Counted from the first letter of the stretch, positions 16,457-25,832 are shown. The stretch is 64,000 nt of DNA from Pedobacter sp. L105 (GCF_009765875.1 NZ_LMUP01000008.1:549776-613775), one strand, 5' to 3'. Numbers and translations are program-made. Notes: generated from the sequence alone by a model not told the origin.

Positions 16457-17776
16457 ATGAGATTACCAGGTTTAAAAGGTTTTGATGAAGAGGCATTCAG
16501 CAAGTATTTTAAAAATACAGGCTGGCTGATGTTTGGAAAGATCCTCAGTATGGTAGTCGGTTTTCTGATTGCCAAATACCTGGGTGCCGTTTCCTTTGGC
16601 GACCTGAGCTTTGCCAGTGCCTTTACCATGATTATTGCCGCTGTTGGTGCTTTGGGATTGGATACCTTCATTATCAGGGAAATCATTAATGAACCGCATA
16701 AAAAAGAGGAGATCCTGGGTACCTCTTTACTGATGAGGCTCAGTGTAAATCTATTGCTGATCCCCTTAACAGTAGGAATCTACCTGCTGTTTCACCATTA
16801 TTCAAGCAAACCAGGAGATTCACTGACCTGGGTAATTCTTATCCTTGCTTTTGCCTCGTTCTTTAAATCCTTTAATGTAATTGATTCTTATTTTCAATCA
16901 CAGGTAGCCTCCAAATATGTAGTAAAGATCCAGAATGTATGTGTGATGCTTTCTGTAGCTGTAAAAGTGTTGCTGGTTTGGTTTCATATGTCTGTGATCT
17001 ACTTTGCCGCAGCATTGAGTTTTGATAGTCTTTCACTGGCTATAGGCCTGGTTTATATGTACCACAAAAGGGGGGAAAGTATACTTAACTGGACTTTTAG
17101 CCGGAAACGGGCCTCAACACTTTTAAAACAATCCTTCCCGCTCATCCTTTCTGCGGTGATGGTTTCTATTTATATGAAAATAGACACGGTCATGTTAAAA
17201 GATGTAGGCAGTGCTGAAGTAGGGATCTATAACGTAGCGGCAAATATCAGCGAAGCCTGGTATTTTATACCTGTCGCCATTGTTACCTCAGTTTTCCCGG
17301 CTATTATTCACGCTCAAAAAACAGATTCTGAGCGTTACCTCAAAAGATTGGGAAATCTTTATGATCTTTTAGTATTCATTAGCCTGCCTGTTGCCATTAT
17401 GGTTAGCTTTCTGGGGCCTGATCTTATTCACCTCATTTACAAAGATGCGTTTCCCGGCGCTGGAGAAATGTTATCCATTCATATCTGGTCGGGCATTTTT
17501 GTTTTCCTGGGCAGTGCCAGCTCGCAATACCTGCTGGCCGAAGGATATACTATGACCGCCTTTCAGCGCACCGCATTGGGCGCTGTAGTGAATATTTTAC
17601 TTAACTTCTGGCTGATCCCTAAATATGGGGGTATTGGTGCCTCTATAGCCACATTGATCGCTTGTTTTGTTAGTGCTTTTTACCTATTACTCATTCCTAA
17701 AACCAGACAGCAGGGCATTATGATGTTAAAATCGTTATTTTTGTTCAAGCTATTTCAAAAAATATTTAAACGTTGA
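16457..17776 (+). CDS. Wzx-like polysaccharide flippase
   Basis: The 439-residue product has about 12-14 membrane helices and begins with the family motif N-T-G-W-L-M-F-G-K-I-L and G-A-V-S-F-G-D-L-S-F-A. These are typical of the MOP-superfamily flippases that move lipid-linked oligosaccharides across the inner membrane. It opens the surface-glycan block. No Wzy-type polymerase or chain-length regulator is visible nearby, so the exported unit may be short or polymerised by an enzyme encoded elsewhere. Its TGA overlaps the TTG start of the next gene. Confidence 0.85.
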   Translation: MRLPGLKGFDEEAFSKYFKNTGWLMFGKILSMVVGFLIAKYLGAVSFGDLSFASAFTMIIAAVGALGLDTFIIREIINEPHKKEEILGTSLLMRLSVNLLLIPLTVGIYLLFHHYSSKPGDSLTWVILILAFASFFKSFNVIDSYFQSQVASKYVVKIQNVCVMLSVAVKVLLVWFHMSVIYFAAALSFDSLSLAIGLVYMYHKRGESILNWTFSRKRASTLLKQSFPLILSAVMVSIYMKIDTVMLKDVGSAEVGIYNVAANISEAWYFIPVAIVTSVFPAIIHAQKTDSERYLKRLGNLYDLLVFISLPVAIMVSFLGPDLIHLIYKDAFPGAGEMLSIHIWSGIFVFLGSASSQYLLAEGYTMTAFQRTALGAVVNILLNFWLIPKYGGIGASIATLIACFVSAFYLLLIPKTRQQGIMMLKSLFLFKLFQKIFKR

Positions 17777-18420
17777 ATAAACTCAAAGCATTCGCAACAT
17801 TATTAAGAAAACCGGATAGACTAAAGGCATTGCTATCTTACGGACATAAAGGTTACCTGGCCAATATTGGATGGTTCACCTCTTTTGACAATCAGCAGGC
17901 CTTAGACCGTGATGGAGAAGCACTGCCCTGGGTAACTTATTCCTTTATTGATTTTATCAAAACCAGGCTGACTAAAGACCTGACTATTTTTGAATATGGA
18001 TCTGGCAGCTCTACCCTGTTTTATGCCAAACGTGTTAAAAAAGTAGTGTCTGTAGAACACGATGAAGCCTGGTACAATAAGATTATCAACAGTAAACCTG
18101 CCAATGCAGAAATGATTTTCAGCAAACTGGAACGTGACGGAGAATATTCAAAGAAGGCGGCTACTATCGGCGAAAAGTTTGACATCATTATTGTGGATGG
18201 CAGGGATAGGGTAAACTGCTGTATGAACAGTATTAAAGCCCTTACTCCCACCGGCGTAATTGTCTTGGATGATTCTGAGCGTAAGGATTATGAAAAAGCA
18301 GGTGTATTTTTGAAGGATGCCGGTTTTAAAGAACTGTCTTTCTCAGGTATTTCACCGGGATTATTTTATTTGAAAGCCACATCAGTATTTTATAAAACAG
18401 AAAATTGTTTAGGGATATAA
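17773..18420 (+). CDS. Class I SAM-dependent methyltransferase-like protein
   Basis: The 215-residue product has a Rossmann methyltransferase core: F-E-Y-G-S-G-S-S-T-L-F (motif I, about 75-85), S-V-E-H-D-E-A-W-Y for the acidic ribose-binding residue, I-I-I-V-D-G-R-D-R and V-I-V-L-D-D-S-E. This pattern is common in small methyltransferases of glycan clusters. The start appears to be TTG, which shares bases with the TGA of the flippase (TTGA). No ATG lies close in frame, so coupled translation from TTG is the best reading. Substrate is unknown. Confidence 0.75.
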   Translation: MNKLKAFATLLRKPDRLKALLSYGHKGYLANIGWFTSFDNQQALDRDGEALPWVTYSFIDFIKTRLTKDLTIFEYGSGSSTLFYAKRVKKVVSVEHDEAWYNKIINSKPANAEMIFSKLERDGEYSKKAATIGEKFDIIIVDGRDRVNCCMNSIKALTPTGVIVLDDSERKDYEKAGVFLKDAGFKELSFSGISPGLFYLKATSVFYKTENCLGI

Positions 18421-18421
18421 A

Positions 18422-19195
18422 ATGAGTTCAGAAATGTTAAGTGATGAAGTAAAATCAGCCTACAATAACTTTTATACCCAGAAAGATACCGCATGGCGTA
18501 TGCTGGGGGCATCGGCAAAAGCTGCAAATATAGTTGCTGTCTGCAAAGACCTCCATCCCGTAAAGGTACTGGAAGTTGGCGCTGGCGACGGCAGTATCCT
18601 TCATTTTTTAAATGAATGGAATTTTGGTGAAGAACTCTATGCACTGGAAATTGCAGAAACCGGCGTTTCTTTAATACAGGAACGTGGTTTAAGCCGGCTA
18701 AAAGAGGTGAAAAGCTTTGACGGTTATGAAATCCCCTATGCTGATGACAGCTTTGACCTGGTGATCCTGGCGCACGTACTGGAACATGTAGAACATGAAC
18801 GCATCTTAATCCGTGAGCTGAAACGTATTGCTAAACATATCGTTATTGAGGTACCTCTTGATTATCGTTTTGGAGTAGACCAGCGGATGAAACACTTCCT
18901 GGATTACGGACATATTAATATGTATACCCCAACCTCCCTGCGTTTTCTTTTACAGAGCGAAGGACTGGAAATTATTTCCGGACAGGTTTCAATGACCCCT
19001 CCGGCCACAACTAAATTTAATGAGTTTGTGAACAGGAAAGCACCTAAAAGCTTGTCCAAAACACTACGGATTGAACTGGAATACCGGATTAAAAAAACAA
19101 TTGGTCAGTTATTGGGTTTAAAAAAACAGGAACAATTTGCTAATGCATATACCGTTTTAACAAAAAAATCTAATCAGACACTGCAAATATTCTAG
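18422..19195 (+). CDS. Class I SAM-dependent methyltransferase
   Basis: The 257-residue protein has motif I L-E-V-G-A-G-D-G-S-I at about residues 48-57 and post-motifs L-V-I-L-A-H-V-L-E-H-V-E-H, matching Methyltransf_11/23 enzymes. The C-terminal third, with D-Y-G-H-I-N-M-Y and a T-P-P-A-T-T-K-F segment, is likely to set acceptor choice. It follows the previous methyltransferase by one base and precedes a glycosyltransferase by three, so it probably modifies the glycan or lipid carrier made by this block. Confidence 0.8.
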   Translation: MSSEMLSDEVKSAYNNFYTQKDTAWRMLGASAKAANIVAVCKDLHPVKVLEVGAGDGSILHFLNEWNFGEELYALEIAETGVSLIQERGLSRLKEVKSFDGYEIPYADDSFDLVILAHVLEHVEHERILIRELKRIAKHIVIEVPLDYRFGVDQRMKHFLDYGHINMYTPTSLRFLLQSEGLEIISGQVSMTPPATTKFNEFVNRKAPKSLSKTLRIELEYRIKKTIGQLLGLKKQEQFANAYTVLTKKSNQTLQIF

Positions 19196-19198
19196 TTC

Positions 19199-20098
19199 AT
19201 GCAAAACTTTGCTCCTATTGCCTTATTTGTATATAACAGGCCTAAGCATACAGAACGTACGCTTAAGTTTTTAAAACAGAATGAATTGGCCGAAGACAGC
19301 CGTTTATTTGTGTTTTCTGACGGGCCAAAAACCGCAGCGGATGAGGATCTGGTGAATGAAGTGCGTGAACTGTTAAAAAATATCGATGGGTTTAAATCGG
19401 TAGAGATCATTGAAAGGAAAGAGAACATGGGCCTGGCCAATTCGGTTATTGCCGGGGTAAGCAGATTATCCGCTGCTTATGGACAGGTAATTGTTTTTGA
19501 AGATGACCTGATCACTTCCCCTTATACGCTTAATTATTTCAATGATGCTTTAAACCGTTACCGGCAGGAAGACCGTGTGATGCATATCGGTGCTTATATG
19601 TACCATCTTCAGGATACGGAATTACCCGAATCTTTTTTTTACCGTGCCGCAACCAGCTGGGGATGGGCCACCTGGGAAAGGGCCTGGCAGCATTTTGAGC
19701 CTAATATTGACACCTTAATGGCTCAGTTCGATGCAAAAAAAAGAGCTGCGTTTTCCATTGACCACAACATGAACTTCTGGAAACAAATGCAGGATTTTAA
19801 GCGTGGCAAAAATAATTCATGGGCAATCCGCTGGTATGCTTCCATCTTTCTTAAAAATGGGCTTACCCTCAACCCTGCTCAATCTTTGGTGAATAATATT
19901 GGCCACGATGGCAGCGGTGTACATTCCGGGATCAATGATATCTACAATGTGATCATTAATCCTAAACAGATCACCAGGTTCCCTGATGAGATCAAAGAGC
20001 ATCCACAGGCTTATCAGGCCATTAAACAGTTCCTGAGCACCAGAAAAGGCAGTTTATGGCAGCGCCTGAAAAGATATCTGACCGAGCGCCTGAGTTAA
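19199..20098 (+). CDS. Glycosyltransferase, GT-A fold
   Basis: The 299-residue product begins with P-I-A-L-F-V-Y-N-R-P-K-H-T, a start typical of Bacteroidota glycan-cluster glycosyltransferases distantly related to GT2. The metal-binding motif is F-E-D-D-L, and the acceptor region includes T-S-W-G-W-A-T-W-E-R-A-W. The stop codon abuts the stop codon of the convergent methyltransferase with no bases between, so the two transcripts must overlap at their 3' ends. Sugar and linkage are unknown. Confidence 0.8.
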   Translation: MQNFAPIALFVYNRPKHTERTLKFLKQNELAEDSRLFVFSDGPKTAADEDLVNEVRELLKNIDGFKSVEIIERKENMGLANSVIAGVSRLSAAYGQVIVFEDDLITSPYTLNYFNDALNRYRQEDRVMHIGAYMYHLQDTELPESFFYRAATSWGWATWERAWQHFEPNIDTLMAQFDAKKRAAFSIDHNMNFWKQMQDFKRGKNNSWAIRWYASIFLKNGLTLNPAQSLVNNIGHDGSGVHSGINDIYNVIINPKQITRFPDEIKEHPQAYQAIKQFLSTRKGSLWQRLKRYLTERLS

Positions 20099-20851
20099 TT
20101 ACTGCGCTTTTCTTGCTTCTAAGATGATATAAGGCGACAGCTGTCTGGAGTTAAAAGGGAAGACTTTCGTAAATACTTTGCCCAACAGCCATACTGATTT
20201 TTTGAATAACCTCACCCCTGCAGGTTTATTTTTTTCATCTTCCAGCCAAAGGCTGAAATGACCGAAATATTTTGACTGCACTACTTCCAGCCCCGCTTTA
20301 CGACTGATGGAAGCCAGCAATTCAGGGTCCATACAATGGATATTGTGTTTATCGTAATTGGCTTTATCAAATACCTTCTGGAACCATCCATTCAGCGCTT
20401 TAAAGTTGGGCAGCGTGATCAGCAGGGTTCCTCCTGGTTTTAAGAAATGGATATGCCGCTGAATGATATCATCCGTATCATTGAAATGTTCAATCAATCC
20501 GCAGGACAAGACCAGATCATATCGCTGAACTTCTTTATGGTTAAACAGGTCCGTTTCAATAATGTGGATATCGCTTTCTTTCAGCTCATTGGCTTCGAGC
20601 AAAGCATTGGTAACCGGCTGATGGACAAAATAGTCAAGCAGCGTAACATCGAGCTTAAAATATTTCTTCAGGAACACCGCGTAATAACCGGGAAATCCTC
20701 CGAGTTCTATCGCCGTTTTTACCTGCCGGGTTTGAATAATGGAACCCAACTCTTTATGAAACAGGTAATTTGCAGGAATATTGACCGACAGGCCTGTTTT
20801 ACTCTCCCAATAATTTACCCAAAATTGTCTGTCGGTTAAAAGGTTGTCCAT
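20099..20851 (-). CDS. Class I SAM-dependent methyltransferase
   Basis: This 250-residue enzyme is the only minus-strand gene in the glycan block. It has I-E-L-G-G-F-P-G-Y-Y for motif I (the usual G-x-G-x-G is changed to G-G-F-P-G), then L-V-L-S-C-G-L-I-E-H-F-N-D-T and L-L-I-T-L-P-N-F. The family is Methyltransf_23-like. The altered glycine loop may affect SAM binding, but similar variants are seen in this group. It ends tail to tail with the upstream glycosyltransferase gene. The 101 bases between its start and the next plus-strand gene must hold divergent promoters, but no clear box pair was seen. Confidence 0.75.
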   Translation of the reverse strand: MDNLLTDRQFWVNYWESKTGLSVNIPANYLFHKELGSIIQTRQVKTAIELGGFPGYYAVFLKKYFKLDVTLLDYFVHQPVTNALLEANELKESDIHIIETDLFNHKEVQRYDLVLSCGLIEHFNDTDDIIQRHIHFLKPGGTLLITLPNFKALNGWFQKVFDKANYDKHNIHCMDPELLASISRKAGLEVVQSKYFGHFSLWLEDEKNKPAGVRLFKKSVWLLGKVFTKVFPFNSRQLSPYIILEARKAQ

Positions 20852-20952
20852 AATTGTTTTTCCAGCGCTTTAATCAGCTTCACGGCCGATAAAGTTAATA
20901 TTTAAGTTATGAAAACACCTAAACGATAACAATAATATGTAATTTTGATACA

Positions 20953-22224
20953 TTGAAAATAGTCCACTTAAATACATATGAAGGGAACGGAGGTGCCGGA
21001 AGAGCATGTCTCCGTTTAAGTAACGCGCTTCAGGCAAGCGGTGTTGAATCCCGCGTAATGGTATATTACCAGTTTAAGGAAAGCGACAAGGCCGAAGCTT
21101 TCAGTAAAACCGCTTTGCAAAAAGCTGGTGCTATTTTTAATATCCTTTCTGAAAGGTACCTGGCCAAAGGATTGGTAAAAGCCCTTAAAACACCCTTTTC
21201 ACTGCAATGGTTTGGCAGGTCAATAGCTAAACATCCAGCGCTAAAAGAGGCCGACCTGATCCATATCCACTGGATTAACCATGGTTTTTTACGGCCTAAA
21301 GACCTCGCCGAACTGGAACTGCTGGATAAACCTATTGTATGGACCTTTCACGATAGTAATGCCTTTACCGGTGGCTGCCATGTACGTTATTCCTGCGAAA
21401 ACTATCATCAGCAGTGCGGCAATTGCCCCTTGTTAAAGATCAGCGGCAAAAATGATATTTCCCATAAAAACTGGCAAAGCAAAAAGAAAGGTTATGCCAA
21501 CCTGGGTTTTCATATTGTAGCCCCTAGCCAATGGATGGCCAGGTCTGTTAAATTCAGCAGTTTAATGGGTGCCAGGGAAACAGCCGTGATCCCCAACACC
21601 ATAGAGACGGCAGTCTTTAAACCCTATGTGAAAGCCGAAGCTAAAAAGTTATTAAAGATTTCCCCCGAAAAGTTTGTGCTGATGAGTGGTTTTATGCCTT
21701 CAAAAAACGACAAACACAAAGGAACTTCTTATCTGATCGATGCCCTGAACGACCTGGCAGGACGCCCCGGGGTGATCAAAGAAAATATAGAACTGCTTAT
21801 TTTTGGTAATAAGGAAGCGGCCGAGATGCCTGACTTCCCTTTTAAAACCATCTTTTTGGGTACGATAAACAATGATGCACACCTGGCGAAATGTTATTCT
21901 GCCGCGGATGCCTTTATTACTGCTTCCCTGGAAGATAATCTTCCGAATACGGTAATGGAAAGCCTGGCCTGTGCAACTCCTGTAGTGGCCTTTAAAACGG
22001 GTGGCATTCCGGATATGGTAGATCACCTCGTGAACGGTTACCTGGCAGATTACGAATCTTCAGAAGATCTGGCCACCGGAATAGAATGGTTATACCATGA
22101 AGAGAATGCAGCAGAGATTCAAAAACAGGCAAGATTAACCATACTGACTTACTTTTCTGAGGAAGTTATCGCCGAAAAGCATATCTTGCTCTATCAATCA
22201 CTGATCAATTTACATCCCCGTTAA
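20953..22224 (+). CDS. Glycosyltransferase family 4
   Basis: The 423-residue enzyme has the GT-B layout. The N-terminal N-T-Y-E-G-N-G-G-A-G-R-A-C is the acceptor-side glycine loop. A cysteine-rich segment (G-G-C-H-V-R-Y-S-C, then C-G-N-C-P) follows at about residue 140-160. The donor-side signature A-S-L-E-D-N-L-P-N-T-V-M-E-S-L-A-C contains the GT4 E-x7-E motif. The start is TTG; an ATG 16 bases upstream is followed at once by TAA. The four-cysteine segment suggests a small metal site, which recurs in relatives from this phylum. Confidence 0.85.
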   Translation: MKIVHLNTYEGNGGAGRACLRLSNALQASGVESRVMVYYQFKESDKAEAFSKTALQKAGAIFNILSERYLAKGLVKALKTPFSLQWFGRSIAKHPALKEADLIHIHWINHGFLRPKDLAELELLDKPIVWTFHDSNAFTGGCHVRYSCENYHQQCGNCPLLKISGKNDISHKNWQSKKKGYANLGFHIVAPSQWMARSVKFSSLMGARETAVIPNTIETAVFKPYVKAEAKKLLKISPEKFVLMSGFMPSKNDKHKGTSYLIDALNDLAGRPGVIKENIELLIFGNKEAAEMPDFPFKTIFLGTINNDAHLAKCYSAADAFITASLEDNLPNTVMESLACATPVVAFKTGGIPDMVDHLVNGYLADYESSEDLATGIEWLYHEENAAEIQKQARLTILTYFSEEVIAEKHILLYQSLINLHPR

Positions 22225-22238
22225 CCAGATATTAAACC

Positions 22239-22988
22239 ATGCAGCCAAAGCTTAGTGTGATCACCATCGTTTATAATAATGTAAAGGATATCGAGCGGAC
22301 TATGCTTTCTGTATTGAACCAAACCTATTCCCCTATTGAATATATCATTATTGATGGCGCATCAACAGATGGCACCAGGGATATCATTTATAAATATAAA
22401 TCGCGGCTCAGCCAGTTCATATCTGAAAATGACAAGGGTATTTATGATGCCATGAATAAGGGCTTAGCCCTGGCTACCGGGGATTATGTCTTATTTATGA
22501 ATTCCGGGGATGAGATCTATGCTCCTGAAACTGTTGCTGAAGTGTTTGGAAGCGCTCCCGGAGCTGATATTTATTATGGTGAAACCGAGATGTACAATGA
22601 CAAATGGGAGAGCCTTGGGCAAAGAAGGCATCAGGCACCGGAAACGTTCGACTGGCATAGCTTTAAACATGGGATGAGCATTAGCCATCAGGCAATCTAC
22701 GTAAAAAGAAGCCTGGCGAAACCTTACGACCTGCAATATAAGTACAGTTCTGATATCGACTGGATCATCAGGGCGGCAAAAAACGCTTCCAGCATTGTGA
22801 ACACGCACAGTTATGTAGCCAAGTATCTGGTAGGCGGTATATCCAAACAAAAAAACCTGGAAAGCTTAAAAGAACGGTTCCGCATTTTCACCAAGTATTA
22901 TGGTTTTATTCCCAATGTGATCAATCATTTCTGGATTGCAATGAACCTGGGCCAATATTATCTGCGTCACAGAAGAACGAACGACTAA
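22239..22988 (+). CDS. Glycosyltransferase family 2
   Basis: The 249-residue GT-A enzyme begins with L-S-V-I-T-I-V-Y-N-N, followed by the nucleotide-sugar motif D-G-A-S-T-D-G-T. The metal-binding region is F-M-N-S-G-D-E-I-Y, a variant common in WcaA/WcaE-like transferases. It ends with a positively charged tail and has no membrane helix. It is the last gene of the glycan block, 14 bases after the GT4 gene, and probably adds one sugar on the cytosolic face of the inner membrane. Confidence 0.85.
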   Translation: MQPKLSVITIVYNNVKDIERTMLSVLNQTYSPIEYIIIDGASTDGTRDIIYKYKSRLSQFISENDKGIYDAMNKGLALATGDYVLFMNSGDEIYAPETVAEVFGSAPGADIYYGETEMYNDKWESLGQRRHQAPETFDWHSFKHGMSISHQAIYVKRSLAKPYDLQYKYSSDIDWIIRAAKNASSIVNTHSYVAKYLVGGISKQKNLESLKERFRIFTKYYGFIPNVINHFWIAMNLGQYYLRHRRTND

Positions 22989-23082
22989 TGTCATTGTAGT
23001 CTACTCAAAGCGTAACAATTCATTTTTTGACAAACAATCTTTTTCCCGGCTTGTAGTAATATTACATTTAATCATTACTATC

Positions 23083-23646
23083 ATGGGAAAATTAAGTAAT
23101 CGTAACATAGCTGTATTATCAGCAAATGGATTTGAAGAATCAGAATTAACCAGCCCTGTTGAAAGATTGAAACAGGAAGGTGCTACAGTACATATCATTT
23201 CTTTAGACGCAGGTAAAATCAAAGGTATGAAACATGACCGCGAATGGACTGTAGAAGTAAACGTGGATAAAGTGGTAACGGATGCCAATGCCGATGATTA
23301 TCAGGGTCTGGTTATTCCGGGTGGTGTGCTGAACCCTGATGCTTTAAGGAAGAACCAGGATGCATTAGATTTTGTGAAAGCATTTTTTGAAGCAGGAAAA
23401 CCGGTAGCCGCAATATGCCATGGCCCTCAGGTGCTGATTTCAGCAGAGGTAGTGGAAGGGCGGAACTTAACATCCACCAAAACTATAAAAATTGATCTGG
23501 TGAATGCCGGTGCAAACTGGGAAGATTCGGAAGTTGTAGTAGACCAGGGGCTGGTTACCAGCCGTAGTCCTGCAGATCTGCCAGCGTTTAACGATAAGAT
23601 GGTAGAAGAATTTGCCGAAGGTGTTCATGCCGGACAGCACGTATAA
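23083..23646 (+). CDS. DJ-1/PfpI family protein
   Basis: The 187-residue product matches PfpI/YfkM-type members. The nucleophile elbow is A-I-C-H-G-P-Q with Cys112 and His113, and the conserved acid is Glu18 or Glu19 in N-G-F-E-E-S-E-L. The family includes proteases, glyoxalase III-like deglycases and chaperones, and the sequence alone does not separate these. It stands alone: upstream is a 94-base gap after the glycan block and downstream a bidirectional terminator. A stress-related role would fit the family. Confidence 0.85.
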   Translation: MGKLSNRNIAVLSANGFEESELTSPVERLKQEGATVHIISLDAGKIKGMKHDREWTVEVNVDKVVTDANADDYQGLVIPGGVLNPDALRKNQDALDFVKAFFEAGKPVAAICHGPQVLISAEVVEGRNLTSTKTIKIDLVNAGANWEDSEVVVDQGLVTSRSPADLPAFNDKMVEEFAEGVHAGQHV

Positions 23647-23678
23647 TTGAGGATAAGTTTCACCTTAAGGTGATCAAT

Positions 23679-23713
23679 AAAACAGGCTATAATTAATCGA
23701 TATAGCCTGTTTT
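23679..23713. terminator. Bidirectional terminator
   Basis: AAAACAGGCTATA (23679-23691) pairs perfectly with TATAGCCTGTTTT (23701-23713) around a nine-base loop. T runs follow on both strands. It separates the convergent DJ-1/PfpI and serine hydrolase genes. Confidence 0.88.
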
Positions 23714-23717
23714 GTTT

Positions 23718-24905
23718 TTATCTGGGATAGGCAAAAGGCAATCCCGATAGATAACGGCTGATCTTCCGGTAAGGATAATCACCCGCTCCTTTATCCGCAA
23801 ATTGTACAATGATGGTGTGGGTTAGTGGGTCCATATACAAACGCTGACCAAGCATGCCCTCCGCAGCAAAATCGCCGTTCACCCCCTGCTGAGGTATCCA
23901 CCATAAATAATGATGTGCAGTTTTTTGCCAGCCTTTGGCAGTAGCCGGAATTTCTCCATCCAGGTGAAGGGAGCGGTTAACCCATTCCTGAGGTACGATC
24001 TGCTGCCCGTTATATTTACCATTGTTCAAATACAGACGCCCGATCTTGGCCAAATCTATAGCCGTACACTGAAACCTGCTGGCTGTATTCGCCAGCCCAT
24101 TTTGATGGTCCAGCCCCCAGCTCGCTTTATACTCAGTGCCTATTCTTTTCCATACTTTGTCCTGAAAATATGCGGAAACCTTTTTCCCGGTTGCATTTTC
24201 CAGCGCCCAGGTGAGCAGAAAGGCATCTATACTTTCATATTTATAGACCGTCCCCGGTTTGTTATCCAGGGTTACGTTTAACAATTGTTTTTTGATATCA
24301 TCGGTATAATAAAACCGGGCTTCATCAGATAAGAAAGCATGAAGGTAACTGCCGTTAGTGTCTTCAAATTTAAGCCCGGATTTCATGGACAACAGGTTCA
24401 TCAGGGTAATATCCTTAAATGCAGGATTAGCCTTTAATTCAGGCACGTATTGAGTTACATGATCATTGAGACTTTTTATTTTACCCTCTTCCAATGCCTG
24501 TCCAAGTACAATTGACACCATTGTTTTGGCCACAGAGAAAAGTGTGGTCAGCGTAGTATCGCTATAACCGGGTGCATATTTTTGATAGATAATACTGTCG
24601 TTTCTGATGACCATGAATAAATTGATCTTTCCTTCCAGCAAATAATCCTTAAATGGAACCAGATGATTCTTCCCATCTAAAACATGCAGGGTATCCAGGT
24701 CATTTCTGTTTTGCGGGGCTTGTGAAAAATGAAAAGCAGTATCCGATGGAAGAACTACCGTTTGAGGATAAGCTTTATAAGTTGCTGCATCAGGAATCTG
24801 ATAGCGGACAACCCTGATCAGCTCAGGGCGCCAGGTAAACAGCATTGCAAAGATCAATACAACAAGTAAGCAAAGCAGCACCACGGTATAAAGGGCTTTT
24901 TTCAT
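23718..24905 (-). CDS. Serine hydrolase, beta-lactamase/NylB-like
   Basis: The 395-residue protein has an N-terminal membrane helix (residues 5-25) that would anchor the catalytic domain in the periplasm. The S-x-x-K motif is S-V-A-K at 124-127, and the second motif is Y-E-S at 223-225 instead of the class C Y-x-N. This combination resembles 6-aminohexanoate-dimer hydrolase (NylB) and related esterase-like members of the beta-lactamase superfamily more than true AmpC enzymes. The natural substrate is unknown, and antibiotic resistance should not be inferred. It is monocistronic, with a terminator directly after its stop. Confidence 0.8.
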   Translation of the reverse strand: MKKALYTVVLLCLLVVLIFAMLFTWRPELIRVVRYQIPDAATYKAYPQTVVLPSDTAFHFSQAPQNRNDLDTLHVLDGKNHLVPFKDYLLEGKINLFMVIRNDSIIYQKYAPGYSDTTLTTLFSVAKTMVSIVLGQALEEGKIKSLNDHVTQYVPELKANPAFKDITLMNLLSMKSGLKFEDTNGSYLHAFLSDEARFYYTDDIKKQLLNVTLDNKPGTVYKYESIDAFLLTWALENATGKKVSAYFQDKVWKRIGTEYKASWGLDHQNGLANTASRFQCTAIDLAKIGRLYLNNGKYNGQQIVPQEWVNRSLHLDGEIPATAKGWQKTAHHYLWWIPQQGVNGDFAAEGMLGQRLYMDPLTHTIIVQFADKGAGDYPYRKISRYLSGLPFAYPR

Positions 24906-24972
24906 TAGAATACGTATTGATTTAGAAGCATTATTTTAGAGTTTTTTAATGGTCTTCGGCGTTTTGAAGGTA

Positions 24973-25035
24973 ATGAAATTTACATGAGGCTGCACTCATT
25001 TCGTTAGGTGAACTATAAGCCCATGCAGATTTCAT
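24973..25035. repeat. Imperfect inverted repeat in intergenic region
   Basis: ATGAAATTTACATG (24973-24986) and CATGCAGATTTCAT (25022-25035) are complementary at 12 of 14 positions. The region lies between two minus-strand genes. The left arm is preceded by GGTA, giving GGTAATGAAA, which partly resembles the arms seen at 135-169 and 7255-7323. It may be a diverged member or a chance match. Confidence 0.35.
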
Positions 25036-25070
25036 CAACATATAAGTTATGATTTGCACCGGCTTAATTA

Positions 25071-25832
25071 TTAAACTTTACCCAGGTATACTTCAGTATG
25101 GTACTGGAAGCTTACCTTCCCATTCTGTTGATAATGTGCAAATATTTCTTTCAGCTTAGTCAAAAAAGCTTTTCCTTCAGGCGTATCCAACGCAGGTACA
25201 TAAGATGAGGACCCGGCGCGCCCGATGAGTCCTTCTTCATCAAATAACTGTAAATTCGGAAAATTTGCCTGCTCATATTTTCCGTCATGGAAAAAAGCAG
25301 TAAAGTCCTCAGGGTTCAGGTACTGTTGGTTCACCTCATTATAATCCGTACCGTTTTGCTGTAACAGCTGATCGTAGGCTTTTGAAAAATCGTCTGCATC
25401 AACAATCCGCTTATTCCATATCAAGGCTACCTCTCCGTTTGCAGTTAAGATCCTTTGAAACTCTTTTTTGGTTTCAGCGTGATTGAACCAATGAAATGCC
25501 TGCGCACAAACGATGAGATCTACAGCATGATCTTTTAAGGTAGTTAAACTGGAACTGCCATCAACGGAAATGTAGTTTGAATAGTGGCTTAAAGCGTTAT
25601 CTGCCGCTGCCCTCATTGGTTCATTTGGTTCTACCGCAAAAACCGTATACCCCGCATCGAGTATCTGTTTGGTAAAGATACCTGTTCCAGAACCGATGTC
25701 TGCGATGGAAGCACCTACAGGTAATTCAGCTTCTTTCCGGAGATATTCCATTACCTGAGCTGGATAGTCGGGCCTGTATTTAATATAGTTTGTTACCCTG
25801 TCCGTAAATCGTTGTGTGGAGTTTTCTAACAT
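25071..25832 (-). CDS. Class I SAM-dependent methyltransferase
   Basis: The 253-residue enzyme has motif I A-D-I-G-S-G-T-G-I-F at about 44-53, the acidic residue in V-E-P-N-E-P-M, and V-C-A-Q-A-F-H-W-F, a signature of the Methyltransf_11 group that includes trans-aconitate and similar small-molecule methyltransferases. The N-terminus D-R-V-T-N-Y-I-K-Y-R-P-D-Y-P is typical of this subgroup in many bacteria. No neighbour suggests the substrate. It appears monocistronic. Confidence 0.83.
   Translation of the reverse strand: MLENSTQRFTDRVTNYIKYRPDYPAQVMEYLRKEAELPVGASIADIGSGTGIFTKQILDAGYTVFAVEPNEPMRAAADNALSHYSNYISVDGSSSLTTLKDHAVDLIVCAQAFHWFNHAETKKEFQRILTANGEVALIWNKRIVDADDFSKAYDQLLQQNGTDYNEVNQQYLNPEDFTAFFHDGKYEQANFPNLQLFDEEGLIGRAGSSSYVPALDTPEGKAFLTKLKEIFAHYQQNGKVSFQYHTEVYLGKV

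Noticed and set aside
23661..23672. Perfect 12-base palindrome CACCTTAAGGTG
   Set aside because: It sits between a stop codon and a clear terminator, with no partner site. No reason to call it an operator.
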